64,000 nt of DNA from an uncultured Lachnospiraceae bacterium (GTDB lineage: Bacteria > Bacillota > Clostridia > Lachnospirales > Lachnospiraceae), in contig OMTX01000023.1 in assembly GCA_900314085.1 (NCBI GenBank), positions 79,535 through 143,534 on the forward strand, in the 5' to 3' direction. The notes below the pieces were generated by a model. The model was not told where the DNA came from. It did no database searches and saw only the letters and a list, made by a program, of their open reading frames with translations. Positions 37,926 through 47,003 of this stretch are shown in pieces. A program made the position numbers and the translations under genes. Within the stretch, counting starts at the first letter, position 1; every line of letters begins with the position of its first letter.

Positions 37926-39428
37926 TTAAGAATGGTCCTTAAATACTGCCGGAAGGGCGGACAGGATGTCTCCTGCAAGAGCCGACCGGCTTCCCACCGT
38001 CTGGCCCGCAGCCTCCCCGGCTTCCCCGTGCAGGAAGACACCGACTCTCGCTGCATCCGGAGCCTTCATGCCTGTTGCAATGAGGCCGCCGATCAGGCCG
38101 GACAGGATATCGCCGGAACCTGCTGTGGAAAGGCTGTCATCCCCTGATCTGTTGATGCAGGTCTCCTTAAAGGGTTCAAAAACAAGAGTGGATGCACTCT
38201 TTGCCACCAGCGTGACCTGGCTGCTCCGGGAAAAATCCCCACAGAGGGAGAATATCCGGGGTTCAATCAGCTCATAGGGCTCCGAAAGCAGGCGGGACAG
38301 CTCTCCGGGGTGCGGCGTCAGTACCAGGGAGGTATGCGGCCGCTGCAGAACATTCACATCTTCGGAAAGAATATTGAGCCCGTCCGCATCGATTACCATG
38401 GGAACGGAAGCAGCCGCAAAGACCGCTGAAAAAAGCTCCTTCGCTGATTTCGAAGTGGAAAGCCCGGGACCGAGGACGATAGCATCCGCCCGGTCGCAGC
38501 ACGCTTTCACCAATGTTTCCGGGCACCGGCCGGAATACGTGTGAAGGATTGCCTCCGGCAGCCTTTCCTGCAGGATGATCCGGTTTTCTTCCGTTGTCAG
38601 GATATCCACAAGTCCTGCACCGGAAAGACAGGCTGCCTTTCCGGCAAAGTAGCAGGCGCCTGCCATGCCCGGAGATCCGGCAACGATCAGTACCCGCCCG
38701 TATGTTCCCTTGTGGGAGTTCTTTTCCCGCTTCGGGAGAAGGCTTTTCGCATCTCTGTCTTCAAGGCAGCAGCACTCCGGTCTTCTATCCGAAAAGACCT
38801 CTTCCGTAATGCCGATATTTTTGCAGCGGACCTCCCCGCAAAAAGCCCTTCCGGGATAGAGGACATGCCCCCGCTTCCGGAAGGAATAGGTCGTCGTCAG
38901 GTCCGCCTGCACCGCCTTCGAATGAATCTGCCCGGTCGAAGCATCCACGCCGGAGGGAATATCCACGGAAACGACGAAAGCCGGAGAAGCATTCATATCG
39001 TTGACTGCTTCAGCCGCAGCCCCGTCCACAACCCTCGAAAGCCCGGTTCCGAAGAGGGCATCAATGATGACATCGGCTTTTGCAAGGCAGTCCGGATTGG
39101 CGGAAACGTCAATACCGTAGGCAAGCGCCGACTCATACTGGACTTTTTCCGAAGCAGAAAGTCCGTCCGCCCCAAGAGGCATATAGATTTTCAGATGGCG
39201 GTAGCCGTTTTCATAGAGAATGCGGACAACTGCGATGCCGTCACCGCCGTTATTCCCCTTCCCGCAGCAGGAAACGATTGCGCTATCCCTGTCCGGGAAG
39301 CGGTCCATAATGGTTTCCGCCGTAAAAAGAGCTGCCCGCTCCATCAGAACAAGGGGGCTTACTTTGAACTTTTCAGTTGTCATCCGGTCCGCATCAGCGG
39401 CCTCTTTTGCACTGAGTATGTATTCCAC
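37926..39428 (-). CDS. nnr: Bifunctional NAD(P)H-hydrate repair enzyme (epimerase plus dehydratase)
   Basis: 500 residues with two fused domains. The N-terminal YjeF-type epimerase (about 1-215) shows CCGKGNNGGDGIAVVR near 55-70. The C-terminal ADP/ATP-dependent NAD(P)HX dehydratase (about 230-495) shows VVAGSPGMAGACYFAGKA-like and TPHPGE motifs and ends with the nucleotide-binding GSGDILSGLIGGLIA. Together they repair hydrated NADH and NADPH. It sits between alr and a coiled-coil gene near rex, a redox-linked neighbourhood. Confidence 0.94.
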   Translation of the reverse strand: MEYILSAKEAADADRMTTEKFKVSPLVLMERAALFTAETIMDRFPDRDSAIVSCCGKGNNGGDGIAVVRILYENGYRHLKIYMPLGADGLSASEKVQYESALAYGIDVSANPDCLAKADVIIDALFGTGLSRVVDGAAAEAVNDMNASPAFVVSVDIPSGVDASTGQIHSKAVQADLTTTYSFRKRGHVLYPGRAFCGEVRCKNIGITEEVFSDRRPECCCLEDRDAKSLLPKREKNSHKGTYGRVLIVAGSPGMAGACYFAGKAACLSGAGLVDILTTEENRIILQERLPEAILHTYSGRCPETLVKACCDRADAIVLGPGLSTSKSAKELFSAVFAAASVPMVIDADGLNILSEDVNVLQRPHTSLVLTPHPGELSRLLSEPYELIEPRIFSLCGDFSRSSQVTLVAKSASTLVFEPFKETCINRSGDDSLSTAGSGDILSGLIGGLIATGMKAPDAARVGVFLHGEAGEAAGQTVGSRSALAGDILSALPAVFKDHS

Positions 39429-39479
39429 TTTCCGCCGACCTCATGTCTGCATGCAAACGGACTTAAAAACTGTTTCCCT

Positions 39480-40175
39480 TCAATCGTCCTTCTTGGTATC
39501 CGCCTTGAAATCCTCCGGCGGCCGCTGGGCAGCGGCATCCTTTGAATCGACCTTCACGTCCTCCGGCTTTTTCTCCGGAGGCTTTGCCGTCGTTACCAGA
39601 TCGTTCTCATCCGCGATATCAAAGAGATTCATGACGTCCTTGCCGAAGATGTCATGCATATAGGCATAAATCTCTTTATTATTAATTTCCCTGTTCTGCT
39701 TTTTGATGATGTTTTTCTTGAGCTCCACCCGGACATTCTTGATCCAGTCGGAAATCTCCGCGGCTTCCTGGGCATTCGTCCGAAGTTTCGTATAGCAGAA
39801 GCGCATCGTCGCAAGCATCAGCGCCGCATCCGTCTCCTTGATCCGGTTCGGAATATCGAGAAGCTCATCTTCATTGACCTCAATCTTGGCATTCGTTTCG
39901 TCTATGAGACGCTTGTCGTTTGCCATGGCATCGTCTCCGGCATGGTCGATGTTCTCGACGATATTGTTCATGAGGCGGTTCTTGAGCTTTTTCAGTTCCT
40001 TCTGCTCATTGTTCAGCTTGCCCTGCTGGACCAGGAGGTCGTTCAGCTCCTTTTCCAGCGTCTTCACATCGTCCGGTTTTCCGGACAGGGCAAAAAGCCG
40101 GTGCCACTTCTGGTCGAGAACCAGTACCGGAACCTTCGCATGACGCACCGCGTCTTTAAAGGACTCCTCATCCAT
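39480..40175 (-). CDS. Predicted coiled-coil protein, function unknown
   Basis: I do not recognise this 231-residue protein. The first 30 residues (VPVLVLDQKWHRLF) look folded; about 35-110 is a charged coiled coil rich in Lys, Glu and Leu, and a further helical part follows to about 185. The C-terminus is a polar tail of Lys, Glu, Asp and Pro (KPPEKKPEDVK) that looks disordered. It has no signal or membrane segment, so it is probably cytoplasmic. It begins 11 bases after the rex stop and should be co-transcribed with rex and nnr. Confidence 0.75.
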   Translation of the reverse strand: MDEESFKDAVRHAKVPVLVLDQKWHRLFALSGKPDDVKTLEKELNDLLVQQGKLNNEQKELKKLKNRLMNNIVENIDHAGDDAMANDKRLIDETNAKIEVNEDELLDIPNRIKETDAALMLATMRFCYTKLRTNAQEAAEISDWIKNVRVELKKNIIKKQNREINNKEIYAYMHDIFGKDVMNLFDIADENDLVTTAKPPEKKPEDVKVDSKDAAAQRPPEDFKADTKKDD

Positions 40176-40186
40176 GATGATTCACC

Positions 40187-40837
40187 TTACCCCTCATCAC
40201 TTGAGCTTTCGGATTCACGCTCGGTCAGATTGTAGGACAGCTGCATGAGACTGTCAGACAGGTGGACATTTTCCACAACGACATCGTCCGGTACAACGAG
40301 ATCGACATGGGTGAAATTCCAGATGGCATGGACGCCTGCAGCGATGACGTCATCCGCCACATCCTGGGCATGCTGCTTGGGAATTGTCAGGGCAGCGATA
40401 TCCACCTCGTGGTTTTTCAGGAAGTCTGAAAGATGCCCGTAGGTCTGAATCTTCGTTCCGGCGACTTCCCGCCCCTCCAGTGCCTCATTCGTATCGAAGA
40501 GACCGGCGATTTCAAAAGGCAGCCGGGAAAAATGCACGTAATTCGAAATGGCCTGGCCAAGGTTTCCGACGCCGATCAGGATGACCGGGTGCACCCGGGT
40601 AAGTCCCAGAATCTTTGCAATTTCATCGTGCAGATAGTCGACATTGTAGCCATAGCCCTGCTGGCCGAAGCCGCCGAAATTGTTCAGGTCCTGCCGGATC
40701 TGTGATGCCGTCACATTCATGAGCCGCGACAGGTCGCCTGAGGAAATCCGGTCAACGCCTTCTGCCTTCAGTTCCTCCAGGTACCGATAATAGCGCGGCA
40801 TACGCCGGATGACAGCAGAAGAAATATCTTTGTCCAT
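40187..40837 (-). CDS. rex: Redox-sensing transcriptional repressor Rex
   Basis: 216 residues. The N-terminal winged helix carries ASQIRQDLNNFGGFGQQGYGY (about 43-63), the DNA-reading region; the C-terminal Rossmann domain carries GVGNLGQAI near 90 and binds NADH/NAD+. Rex leaves its operators when NADH rises, derepressing fermentation and redox genes. A near-consensus Rex box overlaps the -35 of the rex promoter at 41021-41048, so it should regulate itself and the genes behind it. Its leader contains the whole of repeat copy B. Confidence 0.96.
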   Translation of the reverse strand: MDKDISSAVIRRMPRYYRYLEELKAEGVDRISSGDLSRLMNVTASQIRQDLNNFGGFGQQGYGYNVDYLHDEIAKILGLTRVHPVILIGVGNLGQAISNYVHFSRLPFEIAGLFDTNEALEGREVAGTKIQTYGHLSDFLKNHEVDIAALTIPKQHAQDVADDVIAAGVHAIWNFTHVDLVVPDDVVVENVHLSDSLMQLSYNLTERESESSSDEG

Positions 40838-40866
40838 GAAATACCGCCTATGTGTGTCAAAATATT

Positions 40867-41020
40867 GTAACTATTCAGCACCACAAAGTCGAAATTCTTC
40901 GAATTTCTCGTTGTTGTGGTTCCGGGCGGCTTCGCCGCCAGGCCACAGAAAATAGAAACCCACTTATGGATGCAAGCATCCAACGTGATTTTCTATTTTC
41001 TGTGCTGAATAGTTACAAAC
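40867..41020 (+). repeat. Structured dispersed repeat, copy B (in the rex leader)
   Basis: The second copy of the ~150 bp element. Its ends form a perfect 14 bp terminal inverted repeat, GTAACTATTCAGCA (40867-40880) with its complement at 41003-41016. Inside, arm 3 is ACCACAA/TTGTGGT with inner GAAATTC/GAATTTC (40880-40920), arm 2 is GGCGGC-TTC-GCCGCC (40925-40939) and arm 1 is a 15 bp stem (40944-40958 with 40990-41004) with inner GGATGC/GCATCC. It is inverted relative to copy A. The predicted rex transcription start falls at its right end, so the element makes up most of the rex leader. Confidence 0.9.
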
Positions 41021-41048
41021 AGTATAAAGAATAATCCTCTTTTGTCAA
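41021..41048 (-). promoter_or_regulatory. Sigma-A-type promoter for rex
   Basis: On the minus strand a perfect TTGACA (41043-41048) and TATACT (41021-41026) are 16 bases apart. The predicted start near 41014 coincides with the end of repeat copy B. The rex coding sequence begins about 177 bases downstream. Confidence 0.75.
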
Positions 41049-41059
41049 ATTCTTAACAA
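41042..41059 (-). promoter_or_regulatory. Rex operator overlapping the rex -35 box
   Basis: TTGTTAAGAATTTGACAA on the minus strand matches the Bacillota Rex box TTGTTAA-N4-TTAACAA at 13 of 14 specified positions. It overlaps the -35 hexamer of the rex promoter, so bound Rex would block RNA polymerase. Autoregulation of rex is known in other Gram-positives; here it is inferred from the site. Confidence 0.8.
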
Positions 41060-41111
41060 GGCGTATTTATGTCCTCTTCTCCGCTGTCCGTTCGACGCCT
41101 TTTGCCCTGTT

Positions 41112-43085
41112 TTAAAGCTGCTCGGATAGAACTTCCCACTGGCTGTAGAGGTCCTCAAGGCGCTCCTTCAAAGCATCTTGTTCTTCCGTCAGTTCTCTGA
41201 GTTTCTTCGAGTTCGTCTGGTACTCCGGATTTAAGAATTCCGCATCAATGGCCTTGATCCGGTCCTCTGCCGCAGCAATTTCTTCTTCCGCCTTCGCAAG
41301 CTGTCGTTCAATTTTCTGCCGGGCAGCCTTTTCTTCCTTGGCCTTCTGCCAGGCGTCCCGTCCGTCAGCGGTGTCTGCGGAAGCCCCGGCGTCCGTTCCG
41401 CCTGCAGCGTCCCCATACCTAATATTTTTCTTCTGCGCGGATGCCGGGTTTTCAGCAGCTGCAAATGTTTGGTGAAACTCGTCCCTCTTCGATACGTAGT
41501 AGTCATAATTGCCGAGGTACTCGATCAAATGACCGTTGTAGAGCTCGAGAATCCGCGTTGCTACCCGGTTTACAAAGTAACGGTCGTGGGACACGAAGAG
41601 GATGGTTCCATCATAGTCTCTGAGAGCGCCCTCCAGAGCCTCCTTCGACTCCATGTCGAGATGGTTTGTCGGCTCATCCAGGATCAGAAAGTTAAAGTGC
41701 CCTAACATCAGTTTTGTGAGAGACACCCGCGCCTTTTCCCCGCCGGACAGGGTGCCGATGATGTCGTAAATCCGGTCGCCGCGGAAGAGAAATCCAGCCA
41801 GTTTCTGCCGCACTTCCCCGTCCGTCATGGAGGGAAAGGCATCGTGGACCTCGTCAAAGACGGACTTCGCCGGATCGAGATTCTTCTGGGCCTGGTCGAA
41901 GTAGCCGACGTCGACGTTCATCCCGAAGCGGACGGGCGAATCGAAGCCACTCTCACAGGGGTAGGAGAGAATTTCCCGCAGCATGGTGGTCTTTCCGGTG
42001 CCGTTGTCACCAAGAATGGCAACACGTTCGCCTTTCTTCACTTCGAAGGAAATGTCCGTGAAAAGATTATTCTCATCGAAACTCTTGGAAATGCCGTTTA
42101 CGGAAAGGACGTCCTTGCCCGACTCGCGCGAGCATTTAAAGACCGGCCGCATGACGGCTTCCTCGGAAAAATCCTCAATCACTTCCACCTTGTCAAGCAT
42201 CTTCTTCCGCGATTCCGCCCTTTTGATGGACTTCTCCCGGTTGAACTGCTGGAGCTTTTTGATGACTTCTTCCTGGTGGGCAATCTCCTTCTGCTGCTTT
42301 TCGACCTCGCGGGACCGGGTGATGAGTTCGTTCTCCCGCTGGTCGGCAAAGGCCTGGTAATTGCCCCGATAGACACGGGCCCGCTCATCGTAAAGAGACA
42401 ATATATGGTCTGTCACCCGGTTCAGAAAATACCGGTCGTGGGCAACAAGCAATACCGCCCCCTTGTAGGCGGAAAGGAAGCCTTCGAGCCATTCGATGCT
42501 TTTTAAGTCCAGGTGGTTGATGGGCTCGTCGAGGATCAGAAGATCCGGGGAGCCCATGAGGATGCGGGCCAGGGAAAGCCGCGTCTTCTGCCCGCCCGAC
42601 AGGGTGTCCGTATCCCGGTCGAAGTCCTCTCTCGTGAAGCCGAGGCCGAACAGGGCTCCCTCCACCTGGCTTCTGTAGGCGGTTCCGCCCTTCATGTCAA
42701 AGATATGGGAGAAGGACTGATAGGCATCGATGAGGCGGTTCAGGTCAGCGCCTTCTGCCGTCTTCATCTCCTCTTCCATGGCGGCGAGTTTTTTCTCGTC
42801 ATCGAGGATGTCCTCCCTGGCATGCAGGACGAAGTCGTAGAGGGTTCCCTCCATCACCATATCGAGATACTGTGGCAGGTAACCGACCGTGGCATCCTTC
42901 TCCAGGGAGACGACACCATCGTCTGCAGCCAGGTCGCCGACAATGATGTTTAAGAGGGTAGACTTGCCCGACCCGTTCCGGCCGACAAGGGCGAAGTGGT
43001 CGCCCCGCTCCATCGTAAAGGATACATTGGGCAGGACGACCGTTTCGCCATAAGCTTTGTGGATATGTGAAACACTAAGTAACAT
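41112..43085 (-). CDS. ABC-F ATP-binding protein (ribosome-associated)
   Basis: 657 residues with two ABC ATPase domains and no membrane part. Walker A GRNGSGKST near residue 36 and GDNGTGKTT near 358, signature LSGGQKTRLSLA and LSGGEKARVSL, and the ABC-F linker between the domains (about 225-300, rich in Arg and Lys). A C-terminal coiled coil (about 560-657) follows an Ala-rich hinge. ABC-F proteins act on the ribosome E site, for housekeeping or antibiotic protection; I cannot assign a subfamily firmly. The ATG has no visible Shine-Dalgarno and follows icd by 12 bases, suggesting coupling. Confidence 0.88.
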   Translation of the reverse strand: MLLSVSHIHKAYGETVVLPNVSFTMERGDHFALVGRNGSGKSTLLNIIVGDLAADDGVVSLEKDATVGYLPQYLDMVMEGTLYDFVLHAREDILDDEKKLAAMEEEMKTAEGADLNRLIDAYQSFSHIFDMKGGTAYRSQVEGALFGLGFTREDFDRDTDTLSGGQKTRLSLARILMGSPDLLILDEPINHLDLKSIEWLEGFLSAYKGAVLLVAHDRYFLNRVTDHILSLYDERARVYRGNYQAFADQRENELITRSREVEKQQKEIAHQEEVIKKLQQFNREKSIKRAESRKKMLDKVEVIEDFSEEAVMRPVFKCSRESGKDVLSVNGISKSFDENNLFTDISFEVKKGERVAILGDNGTGKTTMLREILSYPCESGFDSPVRFGMNVDVGYFDQAQKNLDPAKSVFDEVHDAFPSMTDGEVRQKLAGFLFRGDRIYDIIGTLSGGEKARVSLTKLMLGHFNFLILDEPTNHLDMESKEALEGALRDYDGTILFVSHDRYFVNRVATRILELYNGHLIEYLGNYDYYVSKRDEFHQTFAAAENPASAQKKNIRYGDAAGGTDAGASADTADGRDAWQKAKEEKAARQKIERQLAKAEEEIAAAEDRIKAIDAEFLNPEYQTNSKKLRELTEEQDALKERLEDLYSQWEVLSEQL

Positions 43086-43097
43086 AAAATATTCGTT

Positions 43098-44312
43098 TTA
43101 AAGCAGTGTATCAAGCGTCGCGCGGACAGCCTTGATGAAGTCTTCCGTATTGAGCTTCGTCGGGTTCGGTGTCGTGGTGATCAGCGTCAGATCCCCGGTC
43201 ATCTTCCCGTCTTCAATCGTTCGAATGGTTGCCTTCTCCAGGCAGTTGGCGAAATGCATGAGGTCGGGCAGATGGTCGAGCTCGCCCCGCTTCCGAAGGG
43301 CTCCTGTCCAGGCAAAGATCGTAGCGACGGAGTTCGTCGACGTCTCCTCACCCTTCAGATACTTATAATAATGCCGCTGCACGGTTCCGTGGGCTGCCTC
43401 GTACTCGTAGTAGCCTTTTGGAGAAACAAGAACAGACGTCATCATGGCAAGGGAACCGAAAGCCGAAGATATCATATCGCTCATGACGTCGCCGTCGTAG
43501 TTTTTGAGGGCCCAGATGAAACCGCCATGGCTCTTCATTACTCTTGCAACCGCATCGTCAATCAGGGTGTAGAAATAGGTAATGTCCGCCGCTTCGAACT
43601 TCTCATGGTATTCCCGGTCGTAGAGATCCTGGAAGATGTCCTTGAAGGTGTGGTCGTACTTCTTCGAAATCGTGTCCTTCGTGGAAAACCACAGGTCCTT
43701 CTTCTGCTCGAGGGCAAACGTAAAGCAGGACCGGGCAAAGGATTCAATAGATTCCTCGATATTGTACTGTTCCTGCAGGATGCCCTTCTGACCTTCGCCG
43801 AATTCAAAGACGGTCTCCCGGTCTTCGGTTCCGTCGGCATGGGTGAAGACGAGCTCTGCCTTCCCGGGTCCTTCCACTTTCATTTCCGTATCCCGGTAGA
43901 CGTCCCCGTAGGCGTGACGGGCCACAATGATGGGAGCTTCCCAGGTCCGTACATTCGGTTCGATGCCCTTCACGAGAATCGGCGCCCGGAAGACCGTTCC
44001 GTCGAGGATGGCCCGGATGGTGCCGTTCGGGGACTTGTACATCTTCTTGAGGCCGTATTCCTCCACGCGGGCTGCATTCGGGGTGATGGTCGCGCACTTG
44101 ACGGCAACGCCGTATTTCTTCGTTGCATTCGAGGCGTCGATCGTCACCTGATCATCGGTTTCATCCCGGTGCTTCAGGCCGAGATCATAGTAATCGCTCT
44201 TCAGATCGATGTATGGGAGAATCAGTTCATCCTTCAGAATCTTCCAGATGATCCGTGTCATTTCGTCTCCGTCCATCTCAACGAGGGGAGTCTTCATCTC
44301 GATTTTTGACAT
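43098..44312 (-). CDS. icd: Isocitrate dehydrogenase, NADP-dependent, eukaryote-like type
   Basis: 404 residues. Oxidative decarboxylation of isocitrate to 2-oxoglutarate. The N-terminus [14 protein letters not shown] and the length mark it as the homodimeric eukaryote-like subfamily, not the E. coli type. [16 protein letters not shown] near 95-110 is the substrate-binding region, and the C-terminal [16 protein letters not shown] is the coenzyme-binding loop typical of NADP enzymes. No citrate synthase or aconitase gene is adjacent. The start follows AAAGGAG. Confidence 0.93.
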   Translation of the reverse strand: MSKIEMKTPLVEMDGDEMTRIIWKILKDELILPYIDLKSDYYDLGLKHRDETDDQVTIDASNATKKYGVAVKCATITPNAARVEEYGLKKMYKSPNGTIRAILDGTVFRAPILVKGIEPNVRTWEAPIIVARHAYGDVYRDTEMKVEGPGKAELVFTHADGTEDRETVFEFGEGQKGILQEQYNIEESIESFARSCFTFALEQKKDLWFSTKDTISKKYDHTFKDIFQDLYDREYHEKFEAADITYFYTLIDDAVARVMKSHGGFIWALKNYDGDVMSDMISSAFGSLAMMTSVLVSPKGYYEYEAAHGTVQRHYYKYLKGEETSTNSVATIFAWTGALRKRGELDHLPDLMHFANCLEKATIRTIEDGKMTGDLTLITTTPNPTKLNTEDFIKAVRATLDTLL

Positions 44313-44378
44313 AGCGGCGCTCCTTTCAAATACAGCTTCTGTGCTGGGCTTTTTCCTGGGGAAGGAAGTTACAAGAAG

Positions 44379-44414
44379 CAGGCGCCGGCGGAATTTTCAA
44401 GCCGTCAGCGCCTG
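44379..44414 (-). terminator. Possible terminator after leuS
   Basis: On the minus strand CAGGCGC pairs with GCGCCTG, extending to about 13 bp with one wobble and one mismatch, followed by CTTCTTGT. The T-run is poor, so it may be leaky and let icd be partly co-transcribed with leuS. Confidence 0.4.
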
Positions 44415-44429
44415 TTCAAAGTCAGTTCG

Positions 44430-46844
44430 TCACTGTTTTACAACGAAATTAATGATCTTGCCGGGAACGAAGATTTCCTTCACGACATTTCCTGTCATCT
44501 TTCCGGCAACCGCCTCACGGCCGGCAGCAAGAGCCGCCTCCTTGTCCGCATCCTTTTCGATTTCGATGACGGCCTTCGTTTTTCCGTTGATCTGTACGGC
44601 AACCTTCACCGTATCTTCCACGGTCAGCGCCTCGTCGTAAGTCGGCCACGGCGTATGGAAGACGGACTCTGTCCCGCCCAGCTGCTCATGCAGTTCCTCT
44701 GCAATGTGGGGAGCGAAAGGAGCGAGCATCGTGACGAGCGTATTCAGGGTTGTCCGGTCAACGCCTGTCGCCTTTGCAATATCGGCAAGCCGGTTCGTAT
44801 ATTCCATGAAGCCGGAAACAACGGTGTTCAGGGAGAACGACTGGAAACGCTGGGTGATGTCCCGTACCATCTGATTTCGCACGCGGATGAGCTCAGGTGT
44901 CTCCGGCGCATTCTTTTCGTTTTCTTCCGTGACGAGCTTCCAGACCTTGTTCAGATAGCGGGAAACGCCATCAATGCCCCGGTCATCCCAGGCACTATCG
45001 AGCTCAGGCGGTCCGATGAAAAGCTCATACATACGAAGGGCGTCGCAGCCGTATTCCTCGATCATGTCGTCAGGGGAGACAACATTCCCGAGGGATTTTG
45101 ACATCTTGATACCCTTGGGCCCCAGAATCATTCCCTGGTTAAAGAGCTTGTGGAAGGGCTCGTCAAAGTCGATGACTCCGATATCGTGCAGGAACTTCGT
45201 ATAGAACCGTGCATAGAGAAGGTGGAGAACCGCATGCTCCACGCCGCCGATGTAGAGGTCTACGGGCAGGTACTTGTCCGCCTTCTCGCGGGATACGAGC
45301 TCCTTGTCATTATGAACATCCACATACCTGAGAAAGTACCAGGAAGACCCGGCCCACTGGGGCATGGTATTCGTCTCCCGCTTCGCCGGTCCGCCGCAGC
45401 AGGGGCAGGTGGTGTTGACCCAGTCCGTCATCTTCGCAAGCGGGGACTCGCCGGTGTCCGTCGGTTCGTAGGACTCGACAGCGGGAAGCAGAACGGGAAG
45501 CTGGTCCTCTGGAACGGGAACAGCCCCGCACTTCGGGCAGTGTACAATCGGGATGGGCTCGCCCCAGTAGCGCTGACGGGAGAATACCCAGTCCCGCAGC
45601 TTGTAATTCACTTTCTTACGGCCGAAGCCCTTCTTCTCGATCATGTCCGGGGCTTCTTTTTTGAGGACTGCCGACTCCATGCCTGTCCACTCGCCGGAAT
45701 TGATCATGATGCCGGAAGCGGCGGTATATGCCTCTTCCATGTCGTCCGGCAACGGCTTCCCGTCCGGAGAAATGACGGGAATGATGGGCAGATCAAACTT
45801 CTTTGCAAAGGCAAAGTCCCGGTCATCGTGGGCAGGAACGCACATGACGGCCCCGGTACCGTAATCGCCGAGCACATAGTCCGCAATCCAGATGGGAATC
45901 TTCTTCTGATTCAGGGGGTTGATGGCATAGGAACCCGTGAAGGCGCCGGTCTTTTCCTTGCCGGACATACGGTCGACGTTCGACTTGTTCAAAGCGTCCT
46001 TGATGTACTGCTCTACGGCGTCCTTCTGGTCTGCGGTTGCAAGCTCTTTTGCCAGAGGATGCTCCGGGGCGATGACCATAAAGGTCGCGCCGTAAAGGGT
46101 ATCCGGCCGGGTTGTATAGACAGTCAGCTTGTCGTCGCGTCCATCGATGGGGAAGTCAACCTCCGCGCCGGTGGAACGCCCGATCCAGTCCGTCTGCATC
46201 TTCTTCACGCGGTCAGGCCAGTCGAGATCCTCGAGGCCGTCCAGGAGGCGGTCCGCATATTTCGTAATCCGGAGCATCCACTGGCGGAGGTTCTTCTTCG
46301 TAACCTCCGTACCGCAGCGCTCACACTTGCCGTCAACGACCTCCTCGTTCGCGAGGACGGCCTTGCAGTTGGGGCACCAGTTCAGTGGCATCTGCTTTTC
46401 ATAGGCAAGCCCGTGCTTAAACATCTGCACGAAGATCCACTGGGTCCACTTGTAGAAGGCGGGATCCGTGGTGTTCAGCTCCATGTCCCAGTCGTATACA
46501 GCGCCGATCTGCTGAACCTGGCGCTTGATATTCTTGATATTCGAAGCCGTCGAAATCGAAGGATGCTGGCCCGTCTTGATGGCGTAGTTCTCGGCAGGCA
46601 GACCGAAGGCGTCCCAGCCCATGGGGTGGATGACGTACTTGCCCTGCATGATCTGGTAGCGCGACCAGACATCGGAAATGACGTAGCCCCGCCAGTGCCC
46701 GACATGAAGGCCGGCGCCCGACGGATAGGGGAACATGTCCAGGCAGTAATATTTTTCCTTCTTCCCGTCGTTCACATTGACGGGACGCTCTTCCCAGACC
46801 TTGTTCCACTTGTTCTCGACTTCGAGATGATTGTAGACTTTCAC
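44430..46844 (-). CDS. leuS: Leucyl-tRNA synthetase
   Basis: 804 residues, a class I synthetase charging tRNA-Leu. The HIGH-type motif is PYPSGAGLHVGHW near residue 40, followed by the CP1 editing domain (about 220-400). KMSKS lies near 582 in GIKMSKSLGN; the anticodon-binding and C-terminal domains complete it. The start is GTG in AAACCTGTGAAAGTC, with CAGGAGG at ideal spacing; an upstream in-frame TTG has no such site. It has its own promoter at 46886-46913 with a leader of about 35 bases, too short for a T-box. Confidence 0.95.
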   Translation of the reverse strand: MKVYNHLEVENKWNKVWEERPVNVNDGKKEKYYCLDMFPYPSGAGLHVGHWRGYVISDVWSRYQIMQGKYVIHPMGWDAFGLPAENYAIKTGQHPSISTASNIKNIKRQVQQIGAVYDWDMELNTTDPAFYKWTQWIFVQMFKHGLAYEKQMPLNWCPNCKAVLANEEVVDGKCERCGTEVTKKNLRQWMLRITKYADRLLDGLEDLDWPDRVKKMQTDWIGRSTGAEVDFPIDGRDDKLTVYTTRPDTLYGATFMVIAPEHPLAKELATADQKDAVEQYIKDALNKSNVDRMSGKEKTGAFTGSYAINPLNQKKIPIWIADYVLGDYGTGAVMCVPAHDDRDFAFAKKFDLPIIPVISPDGKPLPDDMEEAYTAASGIMINSGEWTGMESAVLKKEAPDMIEKKGFGRKKVNYKLRDWVFSRQRYWGEPIPIVHCPKCGAVPVPEDQLPVLLPAVESYEPTDTGESPLAKMTDWVNTTCPCCGGPAKRETNTMPQWAGSSWYFLRYVDVHNDKELVSREKADKYLPVDLYIGGVEHAVLHLLYARFYTKFLHDIGVIDFDEPFHKLFNQGMILGPKGIKMSKSLGNVVSPDDMIEEYGCDALRMYELFIGPPELDSAWDDRGIDGVSRYLNKVWKLVTEENEKNAPETPELIRVRNQMVRDITQRFQSFSLNTVVSGFMEYTNRLADIAKATGVDRTTLNTLVTMLAPFAPHIAEELHEQLGGTESVFHTPWPTYDEALTVEDTVKVAVQINGKTKAVIEIEKDADKEAALAAGREAVAGKMTGNVVKEIFVPGKIINFVVKQ

Positions 46845-46885
46845 AGGTTTTGCCTCCTGAATTTCGGATTTTCGCAAACGTCAAA

Positions 46886-46913
46886 AGTTTATCACAAGCG
46901 CGGCTTTTGTCAA
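46886..46913 (-). promoter_or_regulatory. Sigma-A-type promoter for leuS
   Basis: On the minus strand a perfect TTGACA (46908-46913) and TAAACT (46886-46891) are 16 bases apart, placing the start about 35 bases before the GTG of leuS. Confidence 0.65.
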
Positions 46914-47003
46914 CGCTTCCGGTTTTTGCCTCTTATGAATAATATAAAGCCCCGCCGTTCCACCAATCGAAAAAACAGAGCCGGATTGCCTCGCCTTTTC
47001 CTT

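Noticed and set aside
46845..47003. T-box riboswitch upstream of leuS
   Set aside because: The mapped promoter leaves a leader of only about 35 bases, and no T-box sequence or antiterminator is visible.
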